Shown piece by piece: positions 8,879 to 17,495 of a stretch of DNA of 64,000 bases. The position numbers were made by a program, and so were the translations under genes. The notes beneath the pieces are model-generated. The model did no database searches, had not been told where the DNA came from, and was given only the letters and a program-made list of their open reading frames with translations. This DNA comes from Plantibacter sp. PA-3-X8 (lineage in GTDB: Bacteria > Actinomycetota > Actinomycetes > Actinomycetales > Microbacteriaceae). The stretch is taken from NCBI RefSeq assembly GCF_003856975.1, contig NZ_CP033107.1:1860001-1924000 (forward strand), read 5' to 3'. The stretch's first letter is position 1; every line of letters begins with the position of its first letter.

Positions 8879-9118
8879 TCAGGAACTTGGGCCGGGGTTG
8901 GTGATGTTCGCGACGCGCTCCGCCTCGCGCTCGGCCGCAGCGTCGCGTTCGGTCTCCGAACCGGGGTTCGTGATGTCGGCCTCGCCGCTCGCCGCGGGGT
9001 CGTCGGCGGCGACGTGCGGGCCGGGGTTCGTCGTGGAGGCCACGCGCTCGGCCGCCGCGTCGTCGACGGCCTCGTCGTGTGGACCCGGGTTGTTGATGTC
9101 GGCGTTCTGGTCACTCAT
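8879..9118 (-). CDS. acidic NPGP-repeat small protein
   Basis: This 79-residue protein starts with MSDQNADINNPGP. A (I/T)(N/T)NPG(P/S) motif recurs four times (about residues 8-13, 28-33, 50-55 and 73-77), separated by acidic Ala/Glu/Asp-rich spacers of about 16-18 residues. No signal peptide, cysteine or hydrophobic segment is present, so it is probably a disordered cytoplasmic protein. A strong ribosome site (GGAAGGAG) lies 5-6 nt before the ATG at 9118, supporting real translation. The upstream same-strand gene is an SDR ending at 9232. The downstream region repeats its last codons. Function unknown. Confidence 0.7.
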   Translation of the reverse strand: MSDQNADINNPGPHDEAVDDAAAERVASTTNPGPHVAADDPAASGEADITNPGSETERDAAAEREAERVANITNPGPSS

Positions 9119-9231
9119 GGGGTGCTCCTTCCGAGATCCGCCTGGGCGGTCTCCGTCTCGCGCATCGTCGCGCTGATCCGCTCTCACGGTAGGTCCGTGG
9201 GCGGGTGGCTGCAAGGGGTGGCGCCGGCCGA

Positions 9232-10215
9232 TCAGTCGCGGGCGGCGAAGGCGTCGACGCCGGTGAGTTCGGCGGAGAGCGCCCAGAGGCGGGCCGCCTC
9301 CTCCGGATCGGTCGCGTGGTCGGCGACACCGGAGGCCGGGGAGACCGCGGTCTCGGCCGGGCCGGCGATGTCGCAGTCCTCGCAGAACACCCCGCCGAGG
9401 CCGTCGAGCGACGGCGAGGTCGCGGCCCAGACCTCGGTTGCGGCACCCTGCTCGGGCGACTTGAACCCCGAGACGAGGAGGTTGCCGTCGGCGTCGACCC
9501 AGCCGAGCGCCATCATCTCCTCGCGGGGCAGGTGCCGCTGTAGCGGCGTGAGGATGCCACCGGGGTGGACGGAGAACGCGCGGACGCCCTCCTCGGCACC
9601 GAGCGTGTCGAGCTGGAGGGCGAAGAGCGCGTTGGCGGTCTTCGCCTGCCCGTAGGCCTCCCACTTGTCGTAGCCGTGCTCGAACTGGACGTCGTCCCAG
9701 CGGATCCCCGAGCGCTTGTGGCCGCTGGAGGACAACGCGACGACCCGCGAGGAGCCGCACTTGACGATGGCGGGCCAGAGGCGGTTGACGAGGGCGAAGT
9801 GGCCGAGGTGGTTCGTCGCGAACTGGAGTTCCCAGCCGGGGCCGACGCGCGTCTCGGGAGCCGCCATGACGCCGGCGTTCGTGATGACGAGGTCGATGCC
9901 CCGGCCCGTGGCGAGGAAACGGTCGGCGAACGCCGCGACGCTCGCGAGGTCGGCCAGGTCGAGCTCGTCGACCTCCACGCCGTCGATGCCGGCGAGCTCC
10001 TCGCGAGCGGTCTCCGGGCGCCGCGCGGGGACGATGACGTGGGCGCCCGCGCCGACCAGGGCACGGACGGCCTCGCGGCCGATACCGGAGTAGCCGCCGG
10101 TGACGATGGCGAGCTTGCCGGTGAGGTCGATGCCCTGGAGCACCTCCGCCGCGGTGCTCGAGTGGCCGAAGCCGGAACCGATGGGGTGCTGCGGGGTGCG
10201 CGTGCGATTGGTCAT
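9232..10215 (-). CDS. SDR-family oxidoreductase (retinol-dehydrogenase-like)
   Basis: This 327-residue classical SDR has TGGYSGIG (39-46), a D(L/V)AD second-strand motif, a TNAGV motif, a catalytic serine in ALSSSGH, and YGQAK as the YxxxK site. The C-terminal half is longer than minimal SDRs and carries CEDCD near the end. The substrate cannot be deduced; the family includes retinol dehydrogenase-like and protochlorophyllide reductase-like enzymes in actinobacteria that are mostly uncharacterised. TAGCGT ends 6 nt before the ATG, so the mRNA is probably leaderless. Confidence 0.85.
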   Translation of the reverse strand: MTNRTRTPQHPIGSGFGHSSTAAEVLQGIDLTGKLAIVTGGYSGIGREAVRALVGAGAHVIVPARRPETAREELAGIDGVEVDELDLADLASVAAFADRFLATGRGIDLVITNAGVMAAPETRVGPGWELQFATNHLGHFALVNRLWPAIVKCGSSRVVALSSSGHKRSGIRWDDVQFEHGYDKWEAYGQAKTANALFALQLDTLGAEEGVRAFSVHPGGILTPLQRHLPREEMMALGWVDADGNLLVSGFKSPEQGAATEVWAATSPSLDGLGGVFCEDCDIAGPAETAVSPASGVADHATDPEEAARLWALSAELTGVDAFAARD

Positions 10216-10221
10216 GCCCTC

Positions 10222-10227
10222 ACGCTA
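10222..10227 (-). promoter_or_regulatory. -10 element of a leaderless start
   Basis: TAGCGT on the minus strand is followed by 6 nt and the ATG at 10215. Confidence 0.5.
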
Positions 10228-10318
10228 CGACTCCGGGGAGGGCGGCGGAACCGGAAGGACCTGGGAAGATGTGCAGCCCTCGTCGGCCCGTGGTCGTCGT
10301 CGCCCGCACCACCTGGTC

Positions 10319-11086
10319 TCAGCGGGTGGACAGCACACGCACGGATGGGAGCGGGTGGCCGTGCAGCAGCGCACGGACCTCCTGCAGGCGGCGACGCACG
10401 CCCCACATCGTGACCTTCTTGAGCGACTCGGAGACGATGCCGCCGCTCATCTTCGACTCGCCAGACACCCGTTCGGTGAAGACGATGGGCGTCTCCACGA
10501 CCCGGAGCCCGCGCTGCAGCGCCCGCCAGAGGAGGTCGACCTGGAAGCAGTACCCCTGCGACGCGACGTCGGCGAGGTCGATCCGGCGCAGCGCCTCGCT
10601 GCGGAACGCGCGGAACCCGCCGGTCGCGTCGGCGACACCGATCCCGAGGGCGAGTCGCGTGTAGAGGTTGCCGCCGCGACTCAGCGCGAGCCGATGCGCG
10701 GGCCAGTTCTCGACGACGCCACCCGGGACCCAGCGCGAGCCGAGCGCGAGGTCGTGGTCGTCGAGGAGTCCGATCAGGCGGGGCAGGTCCTCGGGGTGGT
10801 GGGAGCCGTCCGCGTCCATCTCGACGATGACCTCGTAGCCGCGCGCGAGCGCCCAGGCGAAGCCCGCGAGGTACGCCCCGCCGAGCCCGTCCTTCACGGC
10901 CCGGTGGAACACGTGCACCTGCGGGTGCTGCGCGGCGAGCTGCTCGGCGAGGAACCCGGTGCCGTCGGGGGAGGAGTCGTCCACGACGAGGATGTCGACC
11001 CCGGCGACGGCGAGCGTGCGGTTCACGATCGGCTGCAGGTTGTCGAGTTCGTTGTAGGTGGGGATGACGACGAGGGAGCGGTTCAC
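10319..11086 (-). CDS. polyprenol-phosphate mannosyltransferase (dolichyl-phosphate mannose synthase-like)
   Basis: This 255-residue GT2 enzyme resembles Ppm1. It has IPTYNE at the N-terminus, VVDDSSPDGT (about 34-43), the metal-binding DADGSHHP (91-98) and GSRWVPGG. It lacks membrane helices and an N-acyltransferase domain, so it is the soluble catalytic form. It should transfer mannose from GDP-mannose to polyprenyl phosphate, making the lipid-linked donor used by GT39-type transferases outside the membrane. It is the last gene of the minus-strand surface-glycan operon, 77 nt after the sortase-like gene, and that operon contains a GT39-type enzyme that could use its product. Confidence 0.85.
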   Translation of the reverse strand: MNRSLVVIPTYNELDNLQPIVNRTLAVAGVDILVVDDSSPDGTGFLAEQLAAQHPQVHVFHRAVKDGLGGAYLAGFAWALARGYEVIVEMDADGSHHPEDLPRLIGLLDDHDLALGSRWVPGGVVENWPAHRLALSRGGNLYTRLALGIGVADATGGFRAFRSEALRRIDLADVASQGYCFQVDLLWRALQRGLRVVETPIVFTERVSGESKMSGGIVSESLKKVTMWGVRRRLQEVRALLHGHPLPSVRVLSTR

Positions 11087-11163
11087 GTCGGTTCCTTTCG
11101 GGTCGTTGGGAGTGGTTCGGAGCGGGGCGGCCCCTCGACAGGAGCGAGGGGTGGGGAGCGGCG

Positions 11164-11835
11164 CTACGGGGTCGTACTGACGAGCGAGGCGAAGACGACG
11201 TAGTTGTTCGCGTAGGTGTTCGCGGCGTCGTCGAAGGGCCCGTTGCAGGTGATGAGCCGGAGCTGCGCGTCGGGCGTCGGTCCGTAGACCTCCTCGGTGG
11301 GGAAGGTCTTCTTCTCGACGTCGATGGCGCGGTCCACCGCGTAGGTGGCGGTCGAGCCGTCGGACATCGTGACCGTCACCTGGTCGCCCGCCACGAGCTG
11401 CTTGAGGTGGACGAACACCGCCTCACGGAGGGTCGTGTCGAGGTGACCGGCGATGACCGCGGGCCCCACCTGGCCGGGCAGGACGCCGGCGCGGTACCAC
11501 CCGGCGTCCTCCCACTCGACCGGCGGCAGGAGGACACCGGACGCATCGCGCTCGAGCGGTTCGACCGCCGCGTCGACCCCGATCGACGGGATCTGCACCC
11601 GGCTCACGCTCAGTGCGCTGACATCGGCGGCCGGCGCCTGGGCGACCGGGTCCTGCTTCGCACCGGCGGCGCCACGGTCGGTCGCCTCCGAGGAGGTGAT
11701 GGGCCCGTCGGCGGCGTTCGGCGAGGTCGGCGTCTGCCCGGTGTGCGTCGTGGCGCAGCCCGAGAGGGCGAGCGCCGTGAGGAGTGCTCCGGCCGCGGCG
11801 AGCGTGCCGATCGTCCGGCGGTGTGCGCGGATCAT
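11164..11835 (-). CDS. class F sortase-like lipoprotein
   Basis: This 223-residue protein carries a lipobox (LALSGC, Cys27), a low-complexity linker to about residue 75, and a sortase beta-barrel with His131 (AGHLDT) and Cys197 (LITCNG). Sortases cleave a sorting motif and join proteins to cell-surface groups. No arginine occurs anywhere after the active-site Cys, although sortases normally place the catalytic Arg there (the sequence reads TYANNYVVFA). Activity is therefore uncertain. ATG 11835 overlaps the GH8 stop by 4 nt and has AAGGAG 8-9 nt upstream. A longer start at 11865 would extend inside the GH8 gene and spoil the signal. Confidence 0.8.
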   Translation of the reverse strand: MIRAHRRTIGTLAAAGALLTALALSGCATTHTGQTPTSPNAADGPITSSEATDRGAAGAKQDPVAQAPAADVSALSVSRVQIPSIGVDAAVEPLERDASGVLLPPVEWEDAGWYRAGVLPGQVGPAVIAGHLDTTLREAVFVHLKQLVAGDQVTVTMSDGSTATYAVDRAIDVEKKTFPTEEVYGPTPDAQLRLITCNGPFDDAANTYANNYVVFASLVSTTP

Positions 11836-13016
11836 GAGGTGGCTCCTTCGGTGAGCGGCGGGCACCCGTCCAGCTCACCGGTCGTGAGCATCATGGGCGC
11901 GAGGGCTGCCCAGGCGGCGCCGAAGTAACTCGGCACCTCCTGCGCGAGTTCGTCGGCGGCACGGAGGTCGTCAGCCGACTCCGGCAGGTTGCCGACGGCT
12001 GCGCGCGCGGCTGCTCGGGCCTGGAGGGCGAGCGGGTGCACGTCCGAGGTCAGTGGTGATCCGCCGAGGTCGGTCTCCGCCCGCAGCTCCTTCGACCGCG
12101 CGAGGGTCGAGGCGAGGCGGGCGGCCGTCGCCTGGTCGGCGGTGTCGCAGGACTCGGCGTAGCGGATCGGGAGTCGGGCCGCGTCGTAGCCGTAGCGGAC
12201 GCTCTGCCCGGTCCCTGCCGCACCCGGCATGGCGTCGACGGTGCCGTCGGCGTGCACCTGGGCCCAGTCGGGCGGGAGCGGGCTCTCGTCGAGCAGGGTG
12301 GTCGTGACCGCTGCGGAACCCGCCTGCAGTTCGGCCCACCGCGGGTCACCCGTCGCCGCGCCCAGCACCGAGAAGGCGACGGGGGAGGCGTAGGACGGGT
12401 TGTACGCGTAGGGCTCGGTCGCTGCGGCCCAGACGCCGGGCAGGAGGATCCGGCCCGCGGCGGTCTCGGCGGTCATGCGGTCCGCGATCACACCGGCAAG
12501 CGTGACGCCGGCCTCGGTGAACCGCGGTTCGTCGAAGCGGGTACCGGCGATGACGAGCGCGCGGGCGGCGTCGAGGTCCGCATCGCTTGCGGGTTCGTCG
12601 TCGACGACCTCACCGTCGCTCCACCGCCAGGCGAGCAGCCCGTCGGGGCGCTGCAGGTGCTGCTCGGTCCAGTCCCAGATCTCGGTGAAGGACTGCTCGT
12701 CCCCGACCCCGGCCGCGACGAGTAGTCCGTAGGCCTGCCCTTCGCTGACCGTGTCGTCGCCCTGGTCCCGGCGCACGACGCGGCCATCGTCGACCCAGTT
12801 GGCGAGGAACGCGTCGGCGGCCTCCGTGGTGGTCCGGTCCGTGACCGTCGAGGTCGGGCCAGGCTGACCGTCGGCGTCGGCGGAGCCGGGGGACGCCGCG
12901 GTCGGACCCTGGAGGAGGTTCGCCGGGAACCCGGTCGCCAGCGAGGCGATCACGGCGGTCGCGGTGACCGCGGCGACCGCGGTCGCGGCGATGCCGATCG
13001 TCTTCTTGGCGCTCAT
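11832..13016 (-). CDS. glycoside hydrolase family 8 (endoglucanase-like), membrane-anchored or secreted
   Basis: This 394-residue protein has an N-terminal hydrophobic segment (about 8-28) that is either a signal peptide or an anchor. The GH8 core is recognisable by SEGQAYGLLVAA (the Glu is the expected proton donor), FTEIWDWTEQHL...GLLAWRW, DADLDAARAL and a downstream YNPSYASPVAF motif. GH8 enzymes cut beta-1,4 glucans, chitosan or xylan, and BcsZ in cellulose operons is a member. Its place between a DUF4397 protein and a sortase, downstream of a membrane GT2, suggests it trims or releases the polymer made by this operon. Substrate is inferred only from that context. Confidence 0.8.
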   Translation of the reverse strand: MSAKKTIGIAATAVAAVTATAVIASLATGFPANLLQGPTAASPGSADADGQPGPTSTVTDRTTTEAADAFLANWVDDGRVVRRDQGDDTVSEGQAYGLLVAAGVGDEQSFTEIWDWTEQHLQRPDGLLAWRWSDGEVVDDEPASDADLDAARALVIAGTRFDEPRFTEAGVTLAGVIADRMTAETAAGRILLPGVWAAATEPYAYNPSYASPVAFSVLGAATGDPRWAELQAGSAAVTTTLLDESPLPPDWAQVHADGTVDAMPGAAGTGQSVRYGYDAARLPIRYAESCDTADQATAARLASTLARSKELRAETDLGGSPLTSDVHPLALQARAAARAAVGNLPESADDLRAADELAQEVPSYFGAAWAALAPMMLTTGELDGCPPLTEGATS

Positions 13017-13018
13017 GG

Positions 13019-13867
13019 TCAGCTCACCGCCGTCCCGAGGTCGCGCACGAGCCGGGCGAGCTTCGCGTCGAGGTCGTCGAGGACGGACCCGAGCGTCGAC
13101 GACTCCTTGGCGAGTCCTCCGCCACCGGTCTCCACCGGACCCTCGGGAGCGTCACCCGCCGCTGAGCTGTCGAGGACGGGCATGAGGGTGACGCCACCTG
13201 CGGCGTTGTCGAGCACGAAGAGCGTGCTCACGGTGCCCGGCGCGAGGTTCACAGAGGCTTCCGCCGCCTGCTTGCCGCCGGTCAGCTCGAGATCCCACGG
13301 GCCGGCGGGGACGCTCGCGTAGTCGGTCGCCGTGCCGGTGGTGGCGCCCTTCGCGATGGGCATGCCGGTCGAGGTGCTGACGTCGACGCTCTTCACATCG
13401 GTCGACGCCTGGATCAGCCGGATGCGCGCCGCACCCTCGGCCGGACCGGTGAGGTCGTCCTCGAACACCTTCGTCTGCAGGTCCTTGTTGGGACCGTAGG
13501 CGGCGACGGTGGCCGCTTCCCCGGCCGTGATGGTCACGTTGGTGCTGATGACCGGCTTCGTGCTGTCGGGAGCCCCGGCGGGCACCATCGACACCACGTA
13601 GGTGCCGGCGGCGAGGTCGGTGTAGGGGGAGACCTGGCCGTAGGCGACGTCGTCGAGTTCGAACACGGTCGCGCCGCCGGAGAGTGCCGACAGCTTCACG
13701 TCGACGGTCTTGGTGTCGGCCGAGAGGTGGCCGACACGGATCCAGCCGGAGCCTGCGGCATCGGTGGTGGCGGCGCTCGCGGCGGTGGTGCCGAAGCCGA
13801 TGAGTGCTGCCGTCGCGACGGCGGCGAGGCCGCTGAGGGCGAGTCGCCTCGTGGTGGTGGTTCGCAT
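13019..13867 (-). CDS. DUF4397 secreted protein
   Basis: This 282-residue protein has a clear signal peptide (basic start, hydrophobic core, ASA cleavage near residue 32). Two DUF4397 beta modules follow: IRVGHLSADTKTVDVKLS... at about 43 and IRLIQASTDVKSVDVSTS... at about 148. The C-terminus is a glycine-rich PVETGGGG stretch followed by a charged amphipathic helix, not a membrane span, so it lacks a standard LPXTG sorting signal. DUF4397 proteins are extracellular and of unknown function. It lies 2 nt upstream of the GH8 gene and 80 nt downstream of the GT39 gene; a role in anchoring or organising the surface polymer is inferred. Confidence 0.8.
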   Translation of the reverse strand: MRTTTTRRLALSGLAAVATAALIGFGTTAASAATTDAAGSGWIRVGHLSADTKTVDVKLSALSGGATVFELDDVAYGQVSPYTDLAAGTYVVSMVPAGAPDSTKPVISTNVTITAGEAATVAAYGPNKDLQTKVFEDDLTGPAEGAARIRLIQASTDVKSVDVSTSTGMPIAKGATTGTATDYASVPAGPWDLELTGGKQAAEASVNLAPGTVSTLFVLDNAAGGVTLMPVLDSSAAGDAPEGPVETGGGGLAKESSTLGSVLDDLDAKLARLVRDLGTAVS

Positions 13868-13947
13868 GGTGGAACTCCTGTTCTTCGGGTGGTTCGGGGG
13901 TTCGGATGGCCCGGGCGTCCGGCTCGAGCCGGTGCTCGGGACGGTGG

Positions 13948-15978
13948 TCAGCGGACGACGTCGGGTTCGACGACCGAGTAGGTGACCCGCACGCCGGCCG
14001 CCGTCTGCTCGACGCGGTCGGCCGCGTAGTCGCCCTGGATCGAGCGGATGGAGTCGGCCAGACGGCCGTCGCCCGCCTCGGTGCCGGTGCGGAGCACCAT
14101 GGTCCGGCGCACGTCGCCCGTCTCACCGTCGAGCACCGGGGTGCTCTCGAGCCTGACCGGCGTCGTGGCGAGCACCTGTCCGAGGGCGAGCAGGGCGCGG
14201 GAGTCGAGCTGGCCGTCGCTCACGGTCTGCGCGGCCTCCGCCGAGACGCTGAGCGAGGGGTTCAGCAGGAGCTGCGCGCCGAGCGCTGCCCGAGCCGCCG
14301 TTCGTCCGGCAGCCTGCTCGGCTGCCGCGTCGAGACCGTCGGCGTCGATGCGGCGGACCTCGACGGCCTGCGTCCCGGAGCCGAAGGTCGCGACGAGCTC
14401 GGAGTTGTCGATCGCACCCTTCACCTCGGGGAAGGTGGTCGGGAAGGTCCGCATCGAGTCGGTCGTGACGATGTAGTCGGCGTCGCGCCAGCCGTTGGGC
14501 GACTGAGCCTGGACGGCGGAGTCGGTGTCCATCTTGTAGTACCAGATGACGTTGTCGCGATCGAAGCCGCTCTCGACGAGGTCGACCCACATCGCGTCGT
14601 CGACGATCACGCGGGACTCCTTCGGCACATTGGTCTGGACCCACTGCTGAGCCTGCCGGACCGGCTTGTCGAGGTCGGCGAGGAGGAAGCCGCGGAGCTG
14701 GGTCGCCGTGTTCGGGACGGCGACGACGGCTGCCGCGAGCACGGCGGCGACCCAGACGGCTCCGGCCGCGCGTCCGCCGAGAAGACGACGGCGCGGTGCA
14801 CCGGCCTCGACGGTCGAGCGGCGACGGAACTGTCGGATGGCCGCGCCGGTCACGCCCATGATGAGGATCGTCATGAACGGCAGCAGCATGATGACGTACG
14901 GCACCGGCAGGTAGCCGCCTGGGCGCAGCATGAAGAGGCCGAGGAAGACGGTCATCGCGGCGATGACACGCAGTCGCGAGATGAAGAGCCCGGCGACGGC
15001 GGCCACCGCTCCGGCGACGAGGAGGGCCGCGTCCAACTGCCACCACATGCCGAGGGTCTTCGCCGACAGGCTCTCCGGGTCGAACAGCGACCCGCTCGCG
15101 ACGCGGGATCCGAGCTGGAAGAAGACGCCGCCGAGGAGGCTCACCCGGTCAGGGCCGGGAATGAGCTCGCCCTTGATGGCGGCGAAGAGCACGTACGTGA
15201 AGCCGATGACGACGACGATCGTCGCGGCGACCGGCAGCGTGTACCGGCGGGTCTCCTTCCGAGCGGCCCGCCACATCGTCCAGGCGAGGAAGGGCAGCGC
15301 GAGCAGGAAGGTCTCCTTGCTCAGTACGGCGATGCCGAACGCGGCGGCGGAACCCGCGAAGCCGACGAGCTGGTGCTTGCGGCTCGTCGCGAGGATGAAG
15401 GCACCGAGGAGCCAGGGCACCGCGACGTTGTCGAGGTAGACGGTGCGGTGGAACTGCACGGCGAGCGGCGAGATCGCGAACACGAGTGCGGCGACGGCGG
15501 CCATGGCCCGGCTGAGGTGCAGGCGGCGGGCGAGGACCCACACGAGCACGACGGCGATGAGCGTCGCGACCAGCATGGCCTCACGTGCCGCGACCACGGC
15601 GATGTCGTAGCGGTCGAACGCGCCGGTCAGCCCCGTGTAGGCCGCGATCTGCAGCCAGCCGAGCGGTGGGTGGTCGTACCAGTAGGTGTAGTGGGCGAGT
15701 TCGCCGAGCTTCAGCACGCTCCACGCCTGGGCGGTGTAGGTGCCCTCGTCGTCGATGCGCTGCGGGGATCCGCCCATGTTCATGGCCTGCACGACGGCGG
15801 CGATGGCGAGCACGGGCAGGAGGAAGGCCAGGGTGCGACCGTGGCGCGAGAGCCAGCGGCGCACGACGCCGGGGCCTCGCTGTGCCGGTGGCCCTGAGGT
15901 GAGCCAGCCGAGGCTGTCGCTCTCCAGGTGGAGCTCTGGTCGGCCGGGGGCGGCCGGTCGTTCGAGGATGCCGGTCAT
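13948..15978 (-). CDS. GT39-type membrane glycosyltransferase (ArnT/PMT-like)
   Basis: This 676-residue protein has a cytoplasmic start, a DDEGTY motif after the first membrane helix (the acidic pair typical of GT-C transferases), YWYDHPPLGW shortly after, and about eleven membrane helices up to about residue 440. A roughly 230-residue extracytoplasmic domain follows, ending in PDVVR. GT-C enzymes use polyprenyl-phosphate sugars as donors on the outer face of the membrane. The mannose donor synthase at the operon end fits. The ATG at 15978 overlaps the preceding stop by 4 nt. Longer in-frame sequence upstream is a shadow of the GT2 gene. Acceptor unknown. Confidence 0.85.
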   Translation of the reverse strand: MTGILERPAAPGRPELHLESDSLGWLTSGPPAQRGPGVVRRWLSRHGRTLAFLLPVLAIAAVVQAMNMGGSPQRIDDEGTYTAQAWSVLKLGELAHYTYWYDHPPLGWLQIAAYTGLTGAFDRYDIAVVAAREAMLVATLIAVVLVWVLARRLHLSRAMAAVAALVFAISPLAVQFHRTVYLDNVAVPWLLGAFILATSRKHQLVGFAGSAAAFGIAVLSKETFLLALPFLAWTMWRAARKETRRYTLPVAATIVVVIGFTYVLFAAIKGELIPGPDRVSLLGGVFFQLGSRVASGSLFDPESLSAKTLGMWWQLDAALLVAGAVAAVAGLFISRLRVIAAMTVFLGLFMLRPGGYLPVPYVIMLLPFMTILIMGVTGAAIRQFRRRSTVEAGAPRRRLLGGRAAGAVWVAAVLAAAVVAVPNTATQLRGFLLADLDKPVRQAQQWVQTNVPKESRVIVDDAMWVDLVESGFDRDNVIWYYKMDTDSAVQAQSPNGWRDADYIVTTDSMRTFPTTFPEVKGAIDNSELVATFGSGTQAVEVRRIDADGLDAAAEQAAGRTAARAALGAQLLLNPSLSVSAEAAQTVSDGQLDSRALLALGQVLATTPVRLESTPVLDGETGDVRRTMVLRTGTEAGDGRLADSIRSIQGDYAADRVEQTAAGVRVTYSVVEPDVVR

Positions 15979-17495
15979 CGGGTTGCTCCGTTCTGGAGGA
16001 CGAGCTCGGGTGCGCGGTCGGGCAGGTCGACGGAGACGGGAGCGGCCTCGGTGGCCTCGGCGACCTCCTCGCTGCGGTGGGCGCCGGTGTGCTCCGTCTT
16101 CTCCCAGGAGTGGTCGCCCTTCCACTCGCGGAAGACGGAACGGACGGCGGCCAGGCCGAGGAAGATCTGGTACGGGAAGGTGCCGAGGATCAGCCGGGCG
16201 TAGTCGCGGAGGCGGACCTTCTGGCCGTAGAGGCGGCCGAACTCGCCGAGCCCGGAGGCCTCCACCGCGAGGGTGACGATCGTCGGCGCGAGCGGGATGA
16301 AGGTGAGGAGCGCGATCGGCGCGGGGACCTTCGCGAACAGCACCAGCAGGACCGAGACGGGGATGAGGAGCCCGGTCGCCGCCTGGAGGAACGGCATCGA
16401 CAGCAGGTAGCGGGCGAACATGCGCTGACGGAACGTCGGCAGCTTGCGCCATTCGCCCTTCTTCAGGACCTGCAGGAATCCCTGGTTCCAGCGCGTGCGC
16501 TGCTTGTAGAGCGACTGCAGGGTGCCTGGCGTCTCCTCGCGGGTGACGACCTCCGGGCTATAGGCCACGACGACCGTCGCGCCGGCGCTCGAGAGTCGGA
16601 CGCCGAGCTCGCAGTCCTCAGCGAGGCAGCCGTCGTCCCAGCCTTCCGACCAGTCGAGCCAGGTCTTCTTCACGAACACCGTGTTGCCGCCGAGCGGGAT
16701 GAAGCGGGAGTTCGCGTGGAAGTGCAGGCGCGACCGGAACCAGAAGTAGTACTCGAGCACGTTCCGGAGTGACCACCAGCTCGACTGGAAGTTCATGAGC
16801 TGCACGCCGCCCTGGACGACGTCGGCGCCGCTCTCGGTGAAGCGGGAGTCCACGAGCGTGAGCAGGCGCGGATGCACCTCGTCCTCGGCGTCGAACACGC
16901 CCACGACGTCGCCACGGGCGATCTGCAGCGCCCGGTTGAGGGCCTTGGGCTTGTTCTTCGGCACGCTGTCGTCGACGACCACTTTGATGAGGTCGGGGTG
17001 CCGGGCGGCGGCCTCGCGGACGACGCGCTCGGTCCCCGGGTCGTCGTGGCCCACGATCGCGATGATCTCGAAGTCGGGGTGGTCCTGTTCGGCGAGGCGG
17101 TCGAGGGTCTGACCCATGACCTCCTCCTCATGCCGACCGGGGACGAGCAGGGTGAAGGAGTGTTTGGCGGGCAGCGGGACCGCGGCGAACCCCGTGTTCT
17201 TCAGGTGGCCTGTCGACCGCCAGGCGTGGAGCATCCAGTAGAGCGTGGTGACGGCGATGATCGTCAGCGCGGCGGCGAACAGCAGCATGGTGCCGTAGCC
17301 GAGCCACTCACCGATGCTCCAGGAGCCGGGGTCGGCCGCCGACGCCGGGTCCACCAGGGTGCCGCGGTTCGGCAGCGGTTCCGTGGGTGCCGCGGGCTGC
17401 GGGGTCAGCAGGGGAGCGGGCTCGTCCGCGGCGGCGAACGGGCGGGAGGGGATGAGCGCGAGCGCTCCGAGCAGCGGTGCGAGTGCGGGTGCCAT
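15975..17495 (-). CDS. membrane-bound GT2 glycosyltransferase (processive synthase-like)
   Basis: This 506-residue protein starts with a hydrophobic segment and a Pro-rich stretch, then a membrane helix at about 65-90. The GT-A domain has VVDDS (174-178), DAED (202-205), LGGNTVF (268-274), EDCELG (293-298) and QRTRW (332-336), the D,D,D,QxxRW pattern of cellulose/hyaluronan/chitin synthase relatives. Several helices follow at about 350-440. It should polymerise or transfer sugars from nucleotide donors and may extrude the chain. No PilZ domain is present. Its ATG overlaps the GtrA stop by 1 nt (TGATG). With GH8 in the operon, a beta-linked polysaccharide is the simplest product, but the sugar is unknown. 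Confidence 0.85.
   Translation of the reverse strand: MAPALAPLLGALALIPSRPFAAADEPAPLLTPQPAAPTEPLPNRGTLVDPASAADPGSWSIGEWLGYGTMLLFAAALTIIAVTTLYWMLHAWRSTGHLKNTGFAAVPLPAKHSFTLLVPGRHEEEVMGQTLDRLAEQDHPDFEIIAIVGHDDPGTERVVREAAARHPDLIKVVVDDSVPKNKPKALNRALQIARGDVVGVFDAEDEVHPRLLTLVDSRFTESGADVVQGGVQLMNFQSSWWSLRNVLEYYFWFRSRLHFHANSRFIPLGGNTVFVKKTWLDWSEGWDDGCLAEDCELGVRLSSAGATVVVAYSPEVVTREETPGTLQSLYKQRTRWNQGFLQVLKKGEWRKLPTFRQRMFARYLLSMPFLQAATGLLIPVSVLLVLFAKVPAPIALLTFIPLAPTIVTLAVEASGLGEFGRLYGQKVRLRDYARLILGTFPYQIFLGLAAVRSVFREWKGDHSWEKTEHTGAHRSEEVAEATEAAPVSVDLPDRAPELVLQNGATR

Larger units (their letters stand above)
8639..8935. repeat. tandem duplication of a gene 3' end plus hairpin (two units of about 150 bp)
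   Basis: Unit 1 (about 8639-8785) and unit 2 (about 8791-8935) are offset by 152 bp and closely similar. Each has GCTTGACCGTTCTCAGGAGT, a GC-rich hairpin, AAAGGGTCGTTGCGGTCAGG and then, on the minus strand, the coding end for ANITNPGPSS plus stop. Unit 2 holds the real 3' end of the NPGP-peptide gene. Unit 1 is a decayed copy of that end without a start. Confidence 0.75.

Noticed and set aside
16000-16452. Longer N-terminus for the GT39-type protein
   Set aside because: It is out-of-frame sequence of the GT2 gene; the ATG at 15978 with a 4-nt overlap is the credible start.
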